DNA from: Zantedeschia hybrid cultivar
Lineage: Eukaryota; Streptophyta; Magnoliopsida; Alismatales; Araceae
Reading direction: 5' to 3'
Assembly: GCA_030544215.1 (NCBI GenBank)
Contig: JARZZO010000014.1
Location: forward strand, 33,695,734 to 33,759,733
DNA length: 64,000 nucleotides
Positions 54,591 through 64,000 of the stretch are shown here, piece by piece. The position numbers and the translations under genes were made by a program. Under the pieces are notes generated by a model. It saw only the letters and a list, made by a program, of their open reading frames with translations. It had not been told where the DNA came from and did no database searches. The first letter of the stretch is position 1. Each line of letters opens with the position of its first letter.

Positions 54591-55777
54591 ATAGAGGAGG
54601 AATCATCACATGCTATTCCATCTATTGCTATTGCGATACTCTCTAAGGTTGAGTATGACCGTCTGATGCAGAGTTACAAACCTCTCTCTTGGCTACTCCC
54701 ACTACATCAGGTAGTGTTCCCTTGGTCACCCAAGGTAATGCATGGGTGATTGACACTGGTGCTTCTCATCATACAACTGGTACTCATTCTCTATTCACAT
54801 CACTTAGTCTTTAATCTGATATACCACCAACGTTTATTGTTGATGGCTCTCCATCTCCTGTCTCTGGGAGACGAACCATCCATGTTTCTCTAACACTTGC
54901 ATTAAGCGATGTGTACTACATTCTAAAATTTCCAGTTGGCCTATTCTTACTAATAAATTAACTCGTGATTACAATTGTTCTGTAACCTTCTATCCTTCCC
55001 ATTGTGTGTTTTAGGACCGTTAAATGAGGAAGATGATTAATGACAGGCGTGAGTTTGGTGGACTATACTACCTTGATGAACCTAGATCTGGTTGCCAATC
55101 AGCTTTGTCTACAGTATCTCGTTATCAGTGGCATTGTCGTCATGGTCATCCTTCTCTGGCCAAACTTAGAAGTTTTATTCAAATTCCAATGTCGGTTACT
55201 CAGTTTCAATGTGATGCTTGTCAGTTTGGCAAACATCACCATGTCTCTTTTTCCCCTAGTCTTAATAAGCATAGTTCATCTCCTTCGCTCATTTTGATGT
55301 CTAGAATCTTGTCTTGTATCCACTAGTCTTGGTGCAAAATACTTTGTTACTTTTATTAATGGTTATTCTAGAGTCACTTGGTTGTATCTTTTAAAGAGCC
55401 GGTTTGAAGTCTTTGATGAATTTTGCAACTTCTACAAAGAAATAAAAGTTAAGCACTCTACTTCCATTAAAGTTTTGCATACTGACAATGCTCTGGAATA
55501 TATGTAGTCCAAGTTCTTTTCTTTTTGTACTGAAAATGGTATTATGCACAAAACTAGTTGTTCTTATACATCTCAACAAAATGGGGTTGTAGAAAGGAAG
55601 AACATGCAACTTCTTGATATTGCTAGAACACTCATATATATTCCAAAAAACTACTGGAGAGATGTTGTTTTAACTGCCTGTTACCTCATAAATCATGTTC
55701 CATGATCTGTTTTACAAAATAGGACCCCCTTCTCTTGCTCTTCCTCCTAGTGTTTTTGGATGTGTTTGCTTTGTTCA
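54591..55777 (+). pseudogene. Copia-A2 protease, GAG-pre-integrase and integrase (5' part)
   Basis: Plus strand: AILSKVEYDRLMQSYKP (gag end), WVIDTGASHHTTGTHSLF at 54750-54800 with the protease DTG intact, then REFGGLYYLDEPRSG, YQWHCRHGHPSLAKLRSF, CDACQFGKHHHVSFSP (zinc-finger region) and, in another frame, SYTSQQNGVVERKNMQLLDI and YWRDVVLTACYLINHVP. It is cut after FGCVCFVH codons by Copia-B2 at 55778 and continues at 58279. Several stops and frame changes occur. Confidence 0.88.
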
Positions 55778-58273
55778 TGCAGCAAGAAGAAGAAGAGATA
55801 AGAAAGAGAGGAAGAAGATGCATAACAAGTTTTTAGGAACAAAACAAGGGATCGGTCCTAACTCAACATGTCGTCCCATTCACTAATAGCTTATATTTAT
55901 TAGGGCGAAACACATAGCATACAAAAGACAAAAATACTCCTAATTATGACTGAAACATGTCAAAGTCACAGGGATAACAAGAAACATAGAAAAAATATAA
56001 ACTGAAGAATGACAACAATGCCCCTATTTTTGTCTATAGTACCCCTCAAGTTGAGCATAGATATCAATCATGCACAGCTTGGACAATATAGACGAATTGT
56101 TCTAATGTCAAACCCTCAGTGAAGACATCAGAAAGCTGATATGCTAATCAAACATAAGGCAAGTAGAGTTATCCAGAATCAAGCTTCTCACAAATGAAAT
56201 GATGATCAATCACAATATGTTTGGTCTGATTATGTTGAATGGGATTGTTAGCAATATTAATCGCAGCCTTATTGTCACAATATAATTTCATTAGAAGATG
56301 GACCTGAACACCAAGATCTTGCAAAAATAATCGGAGCCATAACATCTCAGAAAATGTGCCATGGTGCGATATTTTGCTTCAGCACTTGAGCAAGTACAAA
56401 CAATTTGTTTTTTACCGCGTCATGCTACTAAATTCCCACTAAGGAAAGTGCAATAACCACTAGTTGACCGTCTAATTCAACACGAGAACCTACCTAATCA
56501 GCATTAGAAAAGCCTTGAACATTTAGGTGAGAAGCCTTTGTATACAACAACCCTTCATCAGGACAAGACTTGACATAGCGTAGGATGCGCTCCACAACTT
56601 TCATAAAAGGAACACGAGGAGCATGCATAAATTGACTCACCACACTGACTACATAGACAATATCAAGTCGAGTCAATGACAAATTGAGTAATCTCTACAC
56701 AAGGCACTGATTCATGCCTTTAGTAGCCTCTGGCAAAAGGTCTCCTACAGAGTTAGACAAGCCTTGGTTAGCCTCAATAGGAGTATGTGCAGGTTTACAA
56801 CCTAACTTCCCAGTTTCTTTCAGCAAGTCCAAGGCACACTTAATGCTGCCCCTGAAGTACAAGGAGAATCCTAGTCATATGATATGTGACCCCATAATCA
56901 ATAACCCATTGAGTACAAGGAGAAAGGAGGTGACACTTAATGCTGCCCCTGAAGTACTGTGAGTGGAGGATGTAGAGAATCCCAGCTATGAGAAAATCCT
57001 TTGTAGGTGGCTGATGTCAGCAAAAGATAATGCTGACACCTGAGAAGTGGAAAGACTACTGCTCAGATAGGAGGATGTTCTATTCTTAATAGGTTGAGCC
57101 AAGGCAACATTGCTTTTTGACTGCCCACATTTCCTAAACTTCAGTGGCTTCTTATCTAGATAAAGCTCCCAACATTTATCAACATTGTGAATATCCTTAC
57201 CACAGTGGGAACAATGTCAACATTTATCAACATTGTGAATGTCCTTACCACAGTGGGAACAATGTCTCGTGAGCTTGTTTTTGTCATTCCCTAATGACTG
57301 ACCACTCTTTCCTGGCTTCATAGTGGTGCTGACCAGCGCTAAGTATTCTCCAAAACTCCAAGAAACAATAGATGTACTGCCACCATTCATGGCCTTTCGA
57401 TGCCCCTCCTCATTCAGGACCTTACAATAGAGTTGTTCTAATGTAGGAAGAGGCTCTATGCTAAGTATTTGTCCACGCAAGGACCAACGAGAAGAGCACC
57501 ATACAATATACTCCAAGTCATCAATAAGATGAGGGCGATAGTGTCCGCTGCAATGGAGACCGAAGAGATGAGCCGAATAGCCCAATCTCACCAGGTTATG
57601 CTGTGTCTGCACCAACAAACCTTAAAACATGGCAGTCGGACAACAACAACTACTAGGGCGATTGGGCAGGAAGAGGAAGGCTTGCAGAAGTTGAAGGAGA
57701 CTCCCTTCAATGCTCGGCCCCAACAAGAAAAAGAAAGAAGACTGGACAACCCAACGACCACCACCTTATACCTGTTTGAACAGCAAAACCGTAGAACAAG
57801 GGTGCTGGACAGAGAAAGAGAGAGGATGGGGGGTACTTGTGGGCTGAGAAAGGGATCTCTTTACCCCTCTCTATTGCTCGCCCTATTCTAGTGACACTAG
57901 CACGGTACTATAGCGGCACTATAGTACGGTACTGTAGCATGGTACTGTAGCAGGAAGAAAGAAGGGGGGAAAGAACTTTCATGATTAGTCCTCCTTCCTT
58001 TAAGATCGCTATAATACCATGTAGCAAGGAGGAGGAGAGAGAAGAAAGAGAGGAAGAAGATGCACAACAGGTTTTTGGGAACAAAACAGGGGATTGGTCC
58101 TAACTCAACAGGCTATCCTATTCACTAACGGGTTATACTAAGGCAGAACACAGCACACAAAAGACAAAAAGACCCTAATTATGACTAAAACATGTCTAAG
58201 TCACAGGGATAACAAGAAACATAGAAAAAAATATAACTAATCAATGACAACAATGCCCCTATTTCTGTCTACA
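55778..58273 (-). mobile_element. Copia-B2: non-autonomous deletion derivative with both LTRs
   Basis: 3' LTR 55778-56038, 5' LTR 58020-58273, and a perfect target duplication GTTCA (55773-55777, 58274-58278). Primer site on the minus strand TGGTATTATAGC at 58008-58019. Gag is at 57217-57618 with an intact CSHCGKDIHNVDKC knuckle. RNase H is partly kept at 56494-56682 (MSLTRLDIVYVVSVVSQFMH). About 2.4 kb of pol (6900-9260 in copy B1) are missing at a junction near 56838 (AAGGCACACTTAATGCTGCC), so the element lacks integrase and most of RT. A 50-bp duplication lies at 57167-57265. Confidence 0.92.
57891..57955. repeat. Short CGGTACTATAGC-like tandem repeats in Copia-B2 leader
   Basis: GCACGGTACTATAGCGGCAC, ATAGTACGGTACTGTAGCAT and GGTACTGTAGCAGG follow one another near the 5' end of the internal region. 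Copy B1 lacks this segment at 10180. Confidence 0.6.
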
Positions 58274-58278
58274 GTTCA

Positions 58279-59205
58279 TAATCATGGAATAAGGCATAGC
58301 AAGATAGATCCTCGAGCGGTCAAGACACGGCGATCCTATGTTTCTGTCGATGTTACATTATTTGGGATGACTTATAACGACCCAATCAGCTAACTGGCCC
58401 AACAACTATGCTAGTTGATAGACTTCCCAATATATGACTCCATATTTCTCCTCATCTACAAAGTCATTTTCTTCTCCGGTTCTAAATTCTCCTATACCAC
58501 CTCTTCCTCAACTTGACTATTTACATGAGATTGTCACTGATATGGAGCACACTGAAAAGAGGCTGAACAACAGCATTGATATACCCCCTCCTGAGGTCAT
58601 CAACTATTAACATCGACGTCTAAGGTTACAACTGTCGACTACTCCATTGTTATCTTCATCTGCTGAAGGGACTAATTCACAACCGCCTCTTGAACCACCT
58701 ATCATTAATGCACCAAGAACCACTTTATCCATTCCTAGTATTGAACCCTCCCCTACTCAGATTGATGGCTTGGACACTCCTATTGCCTTATGCAAGGGCA
58801 AAAGATAGTATACTTCTCATTCTGTTGCCCATTATGTCAGTTATAGTCAATTGAGTGCTTCCGTTAGACACTTTGCCTTATCTATCTCTACCATCCCTAT
58901 TGCCAAGTCTTACTAGGAAACACCATCTTACCCTAAGTGGAAAGCAACTATGGATGAGGAGATATCAAACTCTTTTTTCCAAGGGACCTGGGATTTGGTC
59001 ACTCGGCTTGCCAGAGTACATCCAACGGAATGCCAATGGGTCTTCACGGTGAAGTTTCTTCATGATGGTACTATGGATAAATATAAGGCTCATCTAGTTG
59101 CAAAAGGATACACTCGACTTATAGGGTTGATTATTTTGAGACCTGTTCTCCAGTGGCTCGCATGAATTCTATAAGAGTCTTGTTCTCGGTGGCCGTAACT
59201 TAAGG
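58279..59205 (+). pseudogene. Copia-A2 integrase end and reverse transcriptase start
   Basis: After the Copia-B2 insertion the frame resumes as HGIRHSKIDPRAVKTRRSYV, SVDVTLF (integrase C-terminal part). A 60-bp Cassandra fragment and a linker follow (VAHYVSYSQLSASVRHFAL), then RT: YPKWKATMDEEISNSFFQGT, WDLV, WVFTVKFLHDGTMDKYKAHL, VAKGY. It is cut again at 59213 by the hAT-like element and continues at 60137. Confidence 0.85.
58372..58430 (-). mobile_element. Cassandra LTR end fragment
   Basis: TATAACGACCCAATCAGCTA, then CTGGCCCAACAACTATGCTA and GTTGATAGACTTCCCA. These match the right part of the Cassandra LTR at 28233-28290. The 5S-like segment is missing. It interrupts the Copia-A2 integrase reading. 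Confidence 0.75.
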
Positions 59206-59213
59206 GTAGACTA

Positions 59214-60128
59214 CATGGATTGCGGAATCGGCCGATTCCGATCCGAATCGGCCGATTCGGATCGGGATCGACGGGTTCCGATCCGATTCGGGGGGGATTT
59301 CACTGTTCCCCCCCACCGATTTGAAAAAAAAAAAAAAAACGGCCGAAATCGGCCCGAACCGGACCAGATCGGGGCCGGACCGGCCAGATCGGCCGGTCCA
59401 GACCCGATCTGGTCCGGTTCGGGCCGATTTCGGTCCCCCCCTTAAGGTTTAAGGGTTTAGGGGTTTAGGGTTTTAGGGTTTAGGGTTTAGGGTTTAGGGT
59501 TTTAGGGTTAATGGTTAAGGGTTAAGGGTTTAGGGTTTAGGTTTTAGGGTTTAGGGTTTTAGGGTTAAGGGTTAAGGGTTTAGGGTTTAGGGTTTTAGGG
59601 TTTTAGGGTTTAGGGTTTAAGGGTTTGAGGGTTAAGGGTTAAGGGTTAAGGGTTAAGGGTTAAGGGTTTAGGGTTTAGGGTTAAGGGTTAAGGGTTAAGG
59701 GTTAAGGGTTTAGGGTTTTAGGGTTAGGGTTTTAGGGTTTAGGGTTTAGGGTTTTAGGGTTTTAGGGTTTAGGGTTTTAGGGTTTTAGGGTTTTAGGGTT
59801 AGGGTTTTAGGGTTTAGGGTTTAGGGTTTTAGGGTTTTAGGGTTTAGGGTTTTAGGGTTTTAGGGTTTAGGGTTTTTTATGGATGTACATGAATTGCATT
59901 CATTCTTATTGTACATCAATTGAATAATATGTATGTAATTTTTTCTGATTTTATTTTTATTTTTTTCTGATTTTTTCTGATTTTTTTTAATTTTTTATTA
60001 TTTTTTAATCTGGCCGAGTCGGACTGGCCAGACTTCATCTGGATCGGCCGACTCGGCCGATCCGATCCGAGTCGGATCGGGATCGGCGGGTCCCGATTCG
60101 GGGACCCGATCCGATCCGGAATTCCTTG
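59214..60128 (+). mobile_element. GATCGGCC hAT-like element, intact long copy with telomere-like array (915 bp)
   Basis: Ends CATGGATTGCGGAATCGG and CGGAATTCCTTG, with a perfect 8-bp target duplication GTAGACTA (59206-59213, 60129-60136). Layout: left dyads (GGCCGATTCCGATCCGAATC), a G7 tract, an A16 tract, a hairpin with arms CGAACCGGACCAGATCGGGG and its complement about 59356-59420, the telomere-like array 59438-59875, the AT-rich GGATGTACATGAATTGCATT part, T-rich tracts, and right dyads (GGATCGGCCGACTCGGCCGA). It is inserted in the Copia-A2 reverse transcriptase. No coding sequence of its own. Confidence 0.93.
59438..59875 (+). repeat. Telomere-like repeat array, ~440 bp
   Basis: About 60 units of TTTAGGG with frequent TTTTAGGG and TTAAGGG variants, all in one orientation. 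It starts after CCCCCCCTTAAGG and ends at GGTTTTTTATGG. Confidence 0.97.
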
Positions 60129-60321
60129 GTAGACTATGTCTCATATAGATGTTAAAAATGCCTTTCTTTAGTTGATCTTCAAGAAAAGGTGTATATGAAG
60201 CAACCTCCTGGTATGTTGCTCAGGGGGAGACAAGAAAGATCTGTAAGTTAGGAAAGACTATTTGTGGTCTAAAACAAAGTCCACATACATAGTTTGATAA
60301 ATTCAGCAGTACTATTTTTAA
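60129..60321 (+). pseudogene. Copia-A2 reverse transcriptase continuation
   Basis: Reads HIDVKNAFL, QEKVYMKQPPGML, ICGLKQSPHT-FDKFSSTIFN in shifting frames, the Copia RT blocks DVKNAFLHGDLxEEVYMxQPPG and LYGLKQSPRAWFDKF. It ends abruptly at about 60321, where the TIR element begins, so the YVDD region and the 3' LTR are missing. Confidence 0.82.
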
Positions 60322-60495
60322 TGTTGGTCTCAGGCGTAGCTAAGCTGGGTCGAGCTCGAACTTTGCTTGTTTGATCAGACCAGCCTAAATTATAACTTCT
60401 TGGTTCGATTGATTAAATTAGCCTCGCCGAGTCGAGCCTGATTCGAGCCGACCTCAAGTAGCTCACGGGTAGCACAACTCGTGGCCAACCCTAGC
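60322..60495. mobile_element. Right-end fragment of the Agenet-capturing TIR element
   Basis: GTAGCTAAGCTGGGTCGAGC … CTCGTGGCCAACCCTAGC matches 12235-12390 and 17190-17350. Its outer edge is where the hAT-like copy inserted (target ACCCTAGC). Confidence 0.65.
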
Positions 60496-61205
60496 CATGG
60501 ATTGCGGAATCGGCGGGTTCCGATCCGATTCGGGGGGGATTTCACTGTTCCCCCCCACCGACTTGAAAAAAAAAAAAAACGGCCGAAATCGGCCCGAACC
60601 GGACCAGATCGGGGCCAAACCGGCCAGATCGGCCGGTCCGGACCCGATCTGGTCCGGTTCGGGCCGGTCCCGATCCCCCCCTTAAGGTTTAAGGGTTTAG
60701 GGGTTTGGGGTTTAGGGTTTAGGGTTTTAGGGGTTTAGGGTTTAGGGTTTAGGGTTTAGGTTTTAGGGTTTTAGGGTTAAGGGTTTAGGGTTTAGGGTTT
60801 TAAGGGTTAAGGGGTTAAGGGTTAAGGGTTAAGGGTTTAGGGTTTAGGGTTTAGGGGTTAGGGGTTTAGGGTTTAGGGTTTAGGGTTTAGGGTTTAGGGT
60901 TTTAGGGTTTAGGGTTTTAGGGTTTAGGGTTTAGGGTTTTAGGGTTTTAGGGTTTAGGATTTTTTATGGATGTACATGAATTGCATTCATTCTTCTTGTA
61001 CATCAATTGAATAATATGTATGTAATTTTTTCTGATTTTTTTTTTATTTTTTCCTGATTTTTTCTGATTTTTTATTGTTTTTTAATCTGGCCGAGTCGGA
61101 CTGGCCAGACTTCATCTGGATCGGCCGACTCGGCCGATCCGATCCGACTCGAATTGGGATCGGCGGGTCCCGATTCGGGGACCCGATCCGATCCGGAATT
61201 CCTTG
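60496..61205 (+). mobile_element. GATCGGCC hAT-like element, long copy with telomere-like array (710 bp)
   Basis: Ends CATGGATTGCGGAATCGG and CGGAATTCCTTG. Target duplication ACCCTAGC / GCCCTAGC (60488-60495, 61206-61213; 7 of 8 match). Same internal order as 59214-60128 but with shorter left dyads and a shorter array (60685-60957). Inserted exactly at the border of the TIR element and repeat block C. Confidence 0.9.
60685..60957 (+). repeat. Telomere-like repeat array, ~270 bp
   Basis: Units of TTTAGGG, TTTTAGGG and TTAAGGG in the same orientation as in the other two long copies. Confidence 0.97.
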
Positions 61206-61214
61206 GCCCTAGCT

Positions 61215-61830
61215 CCAACTGCTTATTAAAAATTGCAAATGTGTTAGAAACTAGACATAGAGCAGAATATACCACCTTACTTGAAAGCAGACTTATTAAG
61301 GTCCAAGTTCTTGCTGAGATATCGTCGAGCTGTCCCTAATTTAATGCCTTCTACTACTTACTAGGAACTACAAATCTTATTATATTAAAGTTAGGAGCCA
61401 AAGGAGAAGCAAGAATGTATCACCTTACTTAAAAGGAGGTTCATCGAAATCTGAGTTATTCCTCAGATATTGACGAGCTACCCCGAATTTGATGCCTCCA
61501 GTAACCTACTAAAAAGTGCAAATCTTATCTTTGTAAAAGATAGAAATCAAAAGGAGAAGGAATGTCTCACCTTACCTGAAAGGAGACTCGTCGAAGTTTT
61601 AGTTACTGTTGAGATATTGATGAACGCCACCAATTCGATGCCTCCTATTTACGAAGAACTATAAATCTTATGTTAAAGTTAGAAACCAAAGGAGAAGCAT
61701 GAATGTAACACTTTACCTGAAAAGATATTCATCAAAGTCCGAGTTGCAGCTAAGATATTATCGAGTTGCCGTCAATTTAATGCCTCCAACTATGTACTAA
61801 GAACTGCAAATCTTATGTATGTTAAAGTTC
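61215..61830 (-). repeat. ~145-bp tandem exon-like repeats, block C (first array)
   Basis: Four units with cores starting near 61269, 61417, 61567 and 61710. Minus-strand readings include GIKLGTARRYLSKNLDLNKS and GIKFGVARQYLRNNSDFDEP, conserved in protein more than expected for junk, each followed by a GTAAGGTG-type donor. Confidence 0.6.
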
Positions 61831-63254
61831 GAAACATTAATGCTTCTCCCTAAACAAAACCATAAAGGGCTTTGCCCCAAAATGAGACTATTATATTCTA
61901 AACTTAGAATATCAATTACCTGCATTGTTAAACTATCACTTTATACTTGTATTAGAATTTTAATCAAAAAGTTACTTAGACCACCAATACGACTTTGTAT
62001 GATGAATTATTACTTCAAATATATTTTGTTTTTTATTTGGAACAAGGTAATATTCTAGTATATTGTCAAAATAGAAAGTGAAACTGTCACTCTACTTTTA
62101 TATTAGAATGTCAATCAAACACTTAACTATATTTCCATTAAGGCACCTTGCATGATGATCCCTTCTCTCAAATGTATTATGTTTCTCATTTTCAAATACA
62201 ATAAACTAACTTATACATTCAATATAGTTGCCTTCCTAATCATTTCTTGTGTACTGTTGTTTCTTAAAGAGCTCTAAGAGCATTTTCGAACAGTCAAAGG
62301 ACCTTATAGGAGTGAGGGGAACACGCAAGTGCTGACCATTTGTATCCCTACATGTCCATACCCGGTGTTGACCCTCTGTATTAGTATATGATGTGTGTAT
62401 TCGTATCTAGGTATTCTCATGAATTCAACTTCTTGATATGCGATCGTAAAATCATATATTTTGCTTTTAGGTCCTTGTATGAATTTTAGTTGTCTTAATG
62501 TATATTTATTTATTTAAATTATAATACTACTTAGCAAACACAAACTTGAGAACACACTCACTCTACTCTATCATTTATGCCCTACTTTTGACTGTATACT
62601 ACGATACATCGAGAAAACACAAATAAGACCAAACAAATGTGGTAAAACTTTTATCGTAAATTAATCGATCGGTAAGACTTCGTGTGCAAACTTAGTGTGT
62701 GGTCTCGAACGACAATTGCTTACCAAGAACCACAAATCTCCTCTTTGCTTAAAACCAGAAACACTAGTGCTTCACCCTCAATAAATCATAAAGAGTCTAG
62801 TTATGCAGTGTGCCCAGTACTGTGAACTAAACTAATTATGACTTCAAAAGGTTTCCATTATAAGAGTATTCGAGTAACATGAGATCTAGCATTCATCATT
62901 TCAAGGCAATCATTCTTTCATAAGGATAACATTTATTAAGCAGATCTTTACTCATGACTTTTCTCAGGACTTCCTTTGCATCTTGTTGATTCTTAACTTA
63001 CATCCGTATGCCATTTATCGTCACCATAGTCTTAGAATGTAAAGACATGAGAATTACAATTTTAACCTGGCAAACTTATGTAACACATACATTCTGAGTC
63101 CACAACATTAACTCCTTATATTGTTAAACTATCAGTCTACTTTTGGTTTAAATTTTAATCAAACAATCTAATCATCCTAGTTTATTATAAAAATTAGCAT
63201 CTAAATTGATAAGATGATAATTCCTTGATCTTCAAACCAATCAGAAAATCAAAA
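61831..63254. repeat. Repeat block C, uninterrupted middle part
   Basis: The most complete version of the block: no solo LTR (block A has one at the equivalent of about 62775) and no hAT MITE (block B has one at the equivalent of about 62550). AT-rich; no conserved ORF. Confidence 0.75.
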
Positions 63255-63706
63255 CCAAAGGGGCAAAAATATAATCACCTTACCGTAAATGAGATTCGTC
63301 GAAGTCCGAGTTACTATGGAGATTTTACCGAGCTACCCCCAATATAATGGCCCCAATTACTTCCTAAACGCTGCAAATATGTTAAAGTTAGAAACCAAAG
63401 GAGCAGGAATGTATCACCTTACCTGAAAGGAGATTCATCGAAGTCAGAGTTGTTGCTAAGATATTATATCACCTTACCTTAACGGAGATTCTTCGAAGCC
63501 CAAGTTGCTGTTAAGATATTGTCGAGCTATCCCTAAATTAACGCGTTCTACTTACTAGGAAGTACAAATCCTACATTAAAGTTAGAAACCAAAGGAGGAG
63601 TAGAAATGTATCACCTTCCCTGAAAGTGAGATTTATCGAAGAATGATTTGCTGCTAAGATATTGTCGAGCTGCCCCAGATTAATGGCTCCAATTATAGGT
63701 GGCCAT
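63255..63706 (-). repeat. ~145-bp tandem exon-like repeats, block C (second array)
   Basis: Further units near 63277, 63415, 63465 (partial) and 63610 with the CTTACCTGAAAGGAGATTCA and GATATTGTCGAGCTGCCC cores. The array ends at the TIR-element start. Confidence 0.6.
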
Positions 63707-64000
63707 AAGCCGGACCGAGCCGAGGCGAGGTTTAACTCGCTCGAGCTTGACCAACGCTAAGATTACTCAAGCTCCAGCTCGAGCCCAAGCTCATTTTGTG
63801 GACTCAAGCTTGGCTCGCCAAGAAATGAACTCAGCTCGAACTCGACTCGTGATCGACTCGTTAGAACACTTTTAAGTTAACTCAAGCCACTAAACTGAGT
63901 TCATACAACAAGAAACAAAGAAACTGATTAATTTAGGAAGGTGCAGTAGAGGGAGTGAGGCATGAGATTAAAAGAGAGAGTGGGGTGATATTTTGTAAAG
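63707..64000. mobile_element. Left end of a GCTCGAGCTCGG TIR element (runs off the window)
   Basis: Starts TAGGTGGCCATAAGCCGG, the inverted counterpart of CTCATGGCCACCCCTA at 17350. Continues with GCTCGAGCTTGACC dyads and the GAGGGAGTGAGGCATGAGAT landmark. Preceded by GCTCCAATTA, a possible target-duplication half. Confidence 0.65.

Noticed and set aside
59438..60957. Telomere repeats as evidence for a chromosome end or a subtelomere
   Set aside because: Arrays are short, imperfect, lie inside units with defined ends and 8-bp target duplications, and are flanked on both sides by ordinary TE sequence.
1..64000. CRISPR array or bacterial operon
   Set aside because: Repeats present are TE-derived, telomere-like or microsatellite; no spaced identical direct repeats with unique spacers and no prokaryotic gene layout.

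Overview
The window looks like nuclear DNA of a flowering plant. It contains pieces of a plant-type plasma-membrane H+-ATPase gene with plant-like introns, Ty1/Copia and chromodomain Ty3/Gypsy retrotransposons, an L1-type LINE with a C-terminal RNase H, Cassandra-type TRIMs with a 5S-like promoter, hAT elements, and arrays of the plant telomere-type repeat TTTAGGG. I cannot name the species. There are no bacterial-style genes, tRNA genes or CRISPR arrays. Almost everything is transposable-element (TE) sequence, much of it nested and decayed.

The organising feature is a broken H+-ATPase gene on the minus strand. Exons 2 and 3 lie at 49261-49710 and exons 4-9 at 1-2242. The donor at 49261/49260 and the acceptor at 2243/2242 join the reading exactly where the family continues (…PAKAK then VLRDE…). 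Positions 2243-49260 (47,018 bp) are therefore best read as one intron packed with TEs. The coding parts carry in-frame stops, frameshifts, a tandem duplication, loss of the TGES loop, and Asn in place of the phosphorylated Asp, so the locus is a pseudogene.

Inside the intron, from left to right: LINE tail (2.3-2.6 kb); Copia-A on the plus strand, with a minus-strand Copia-B inserted in its integrase (2.6-10.3 kb); a TRIM-like element (10.3-10.96 kb); three large related repeat blocks, of which A (11-16.3 kb) and B (16.5-21 kb) are here and C lies outside the intron at 60.3-64 kb. The blocks contain ~145-bp tandem exon-like repeats and a TIR element that captured an Agenet-domain fragment, and are broken by a solo LTR with TSDs, a TA microsatellite, a hAT MITE with TSDs and LINE tails. 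Then come unrecognised gene fragments and more LINE pieces (21-26.6 kb), an LTR fragment and a Cassandra TRIM (26.9-28.4 kb), and a hAT transposase gene (28.7-38.8 kb) split by a Gypsy chromovirus with ~2.1-kb LTRs (29777-37556). Last is a hAT-like non-autonomous element (40956-48283) into which a nearly complete LINE (41288-47895) jumped.

Right of the ATPase exons: a TRIM-like LTR, decayed LINE pieces (51-54.6 kb), and a second copy of the Copia-A/Copia-B nest (54.6-60.3 kb), itself hit by another copy of the hAT-like element. A third long copy sits at 60496-61205, followed by repeat block C.

The most novel item is that hAT-like family. Copies at 40956-48283, 59214-60128, 60496-61205 and 29866-30075 share CATGG…CCTTG ends and GATCGGCCGATC-type subterminal dyads. 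They have 8-bp target duplications (three perfect, one 7/8). The three long copies carry an internal array of telomere-like repeats. An empty paralogous site exists for the short copy. A decayed hAT transposase gene at 28.7-38.8 kb ends in a similar CAAGG terminus with the same dyads and may mark the autonomous relative.
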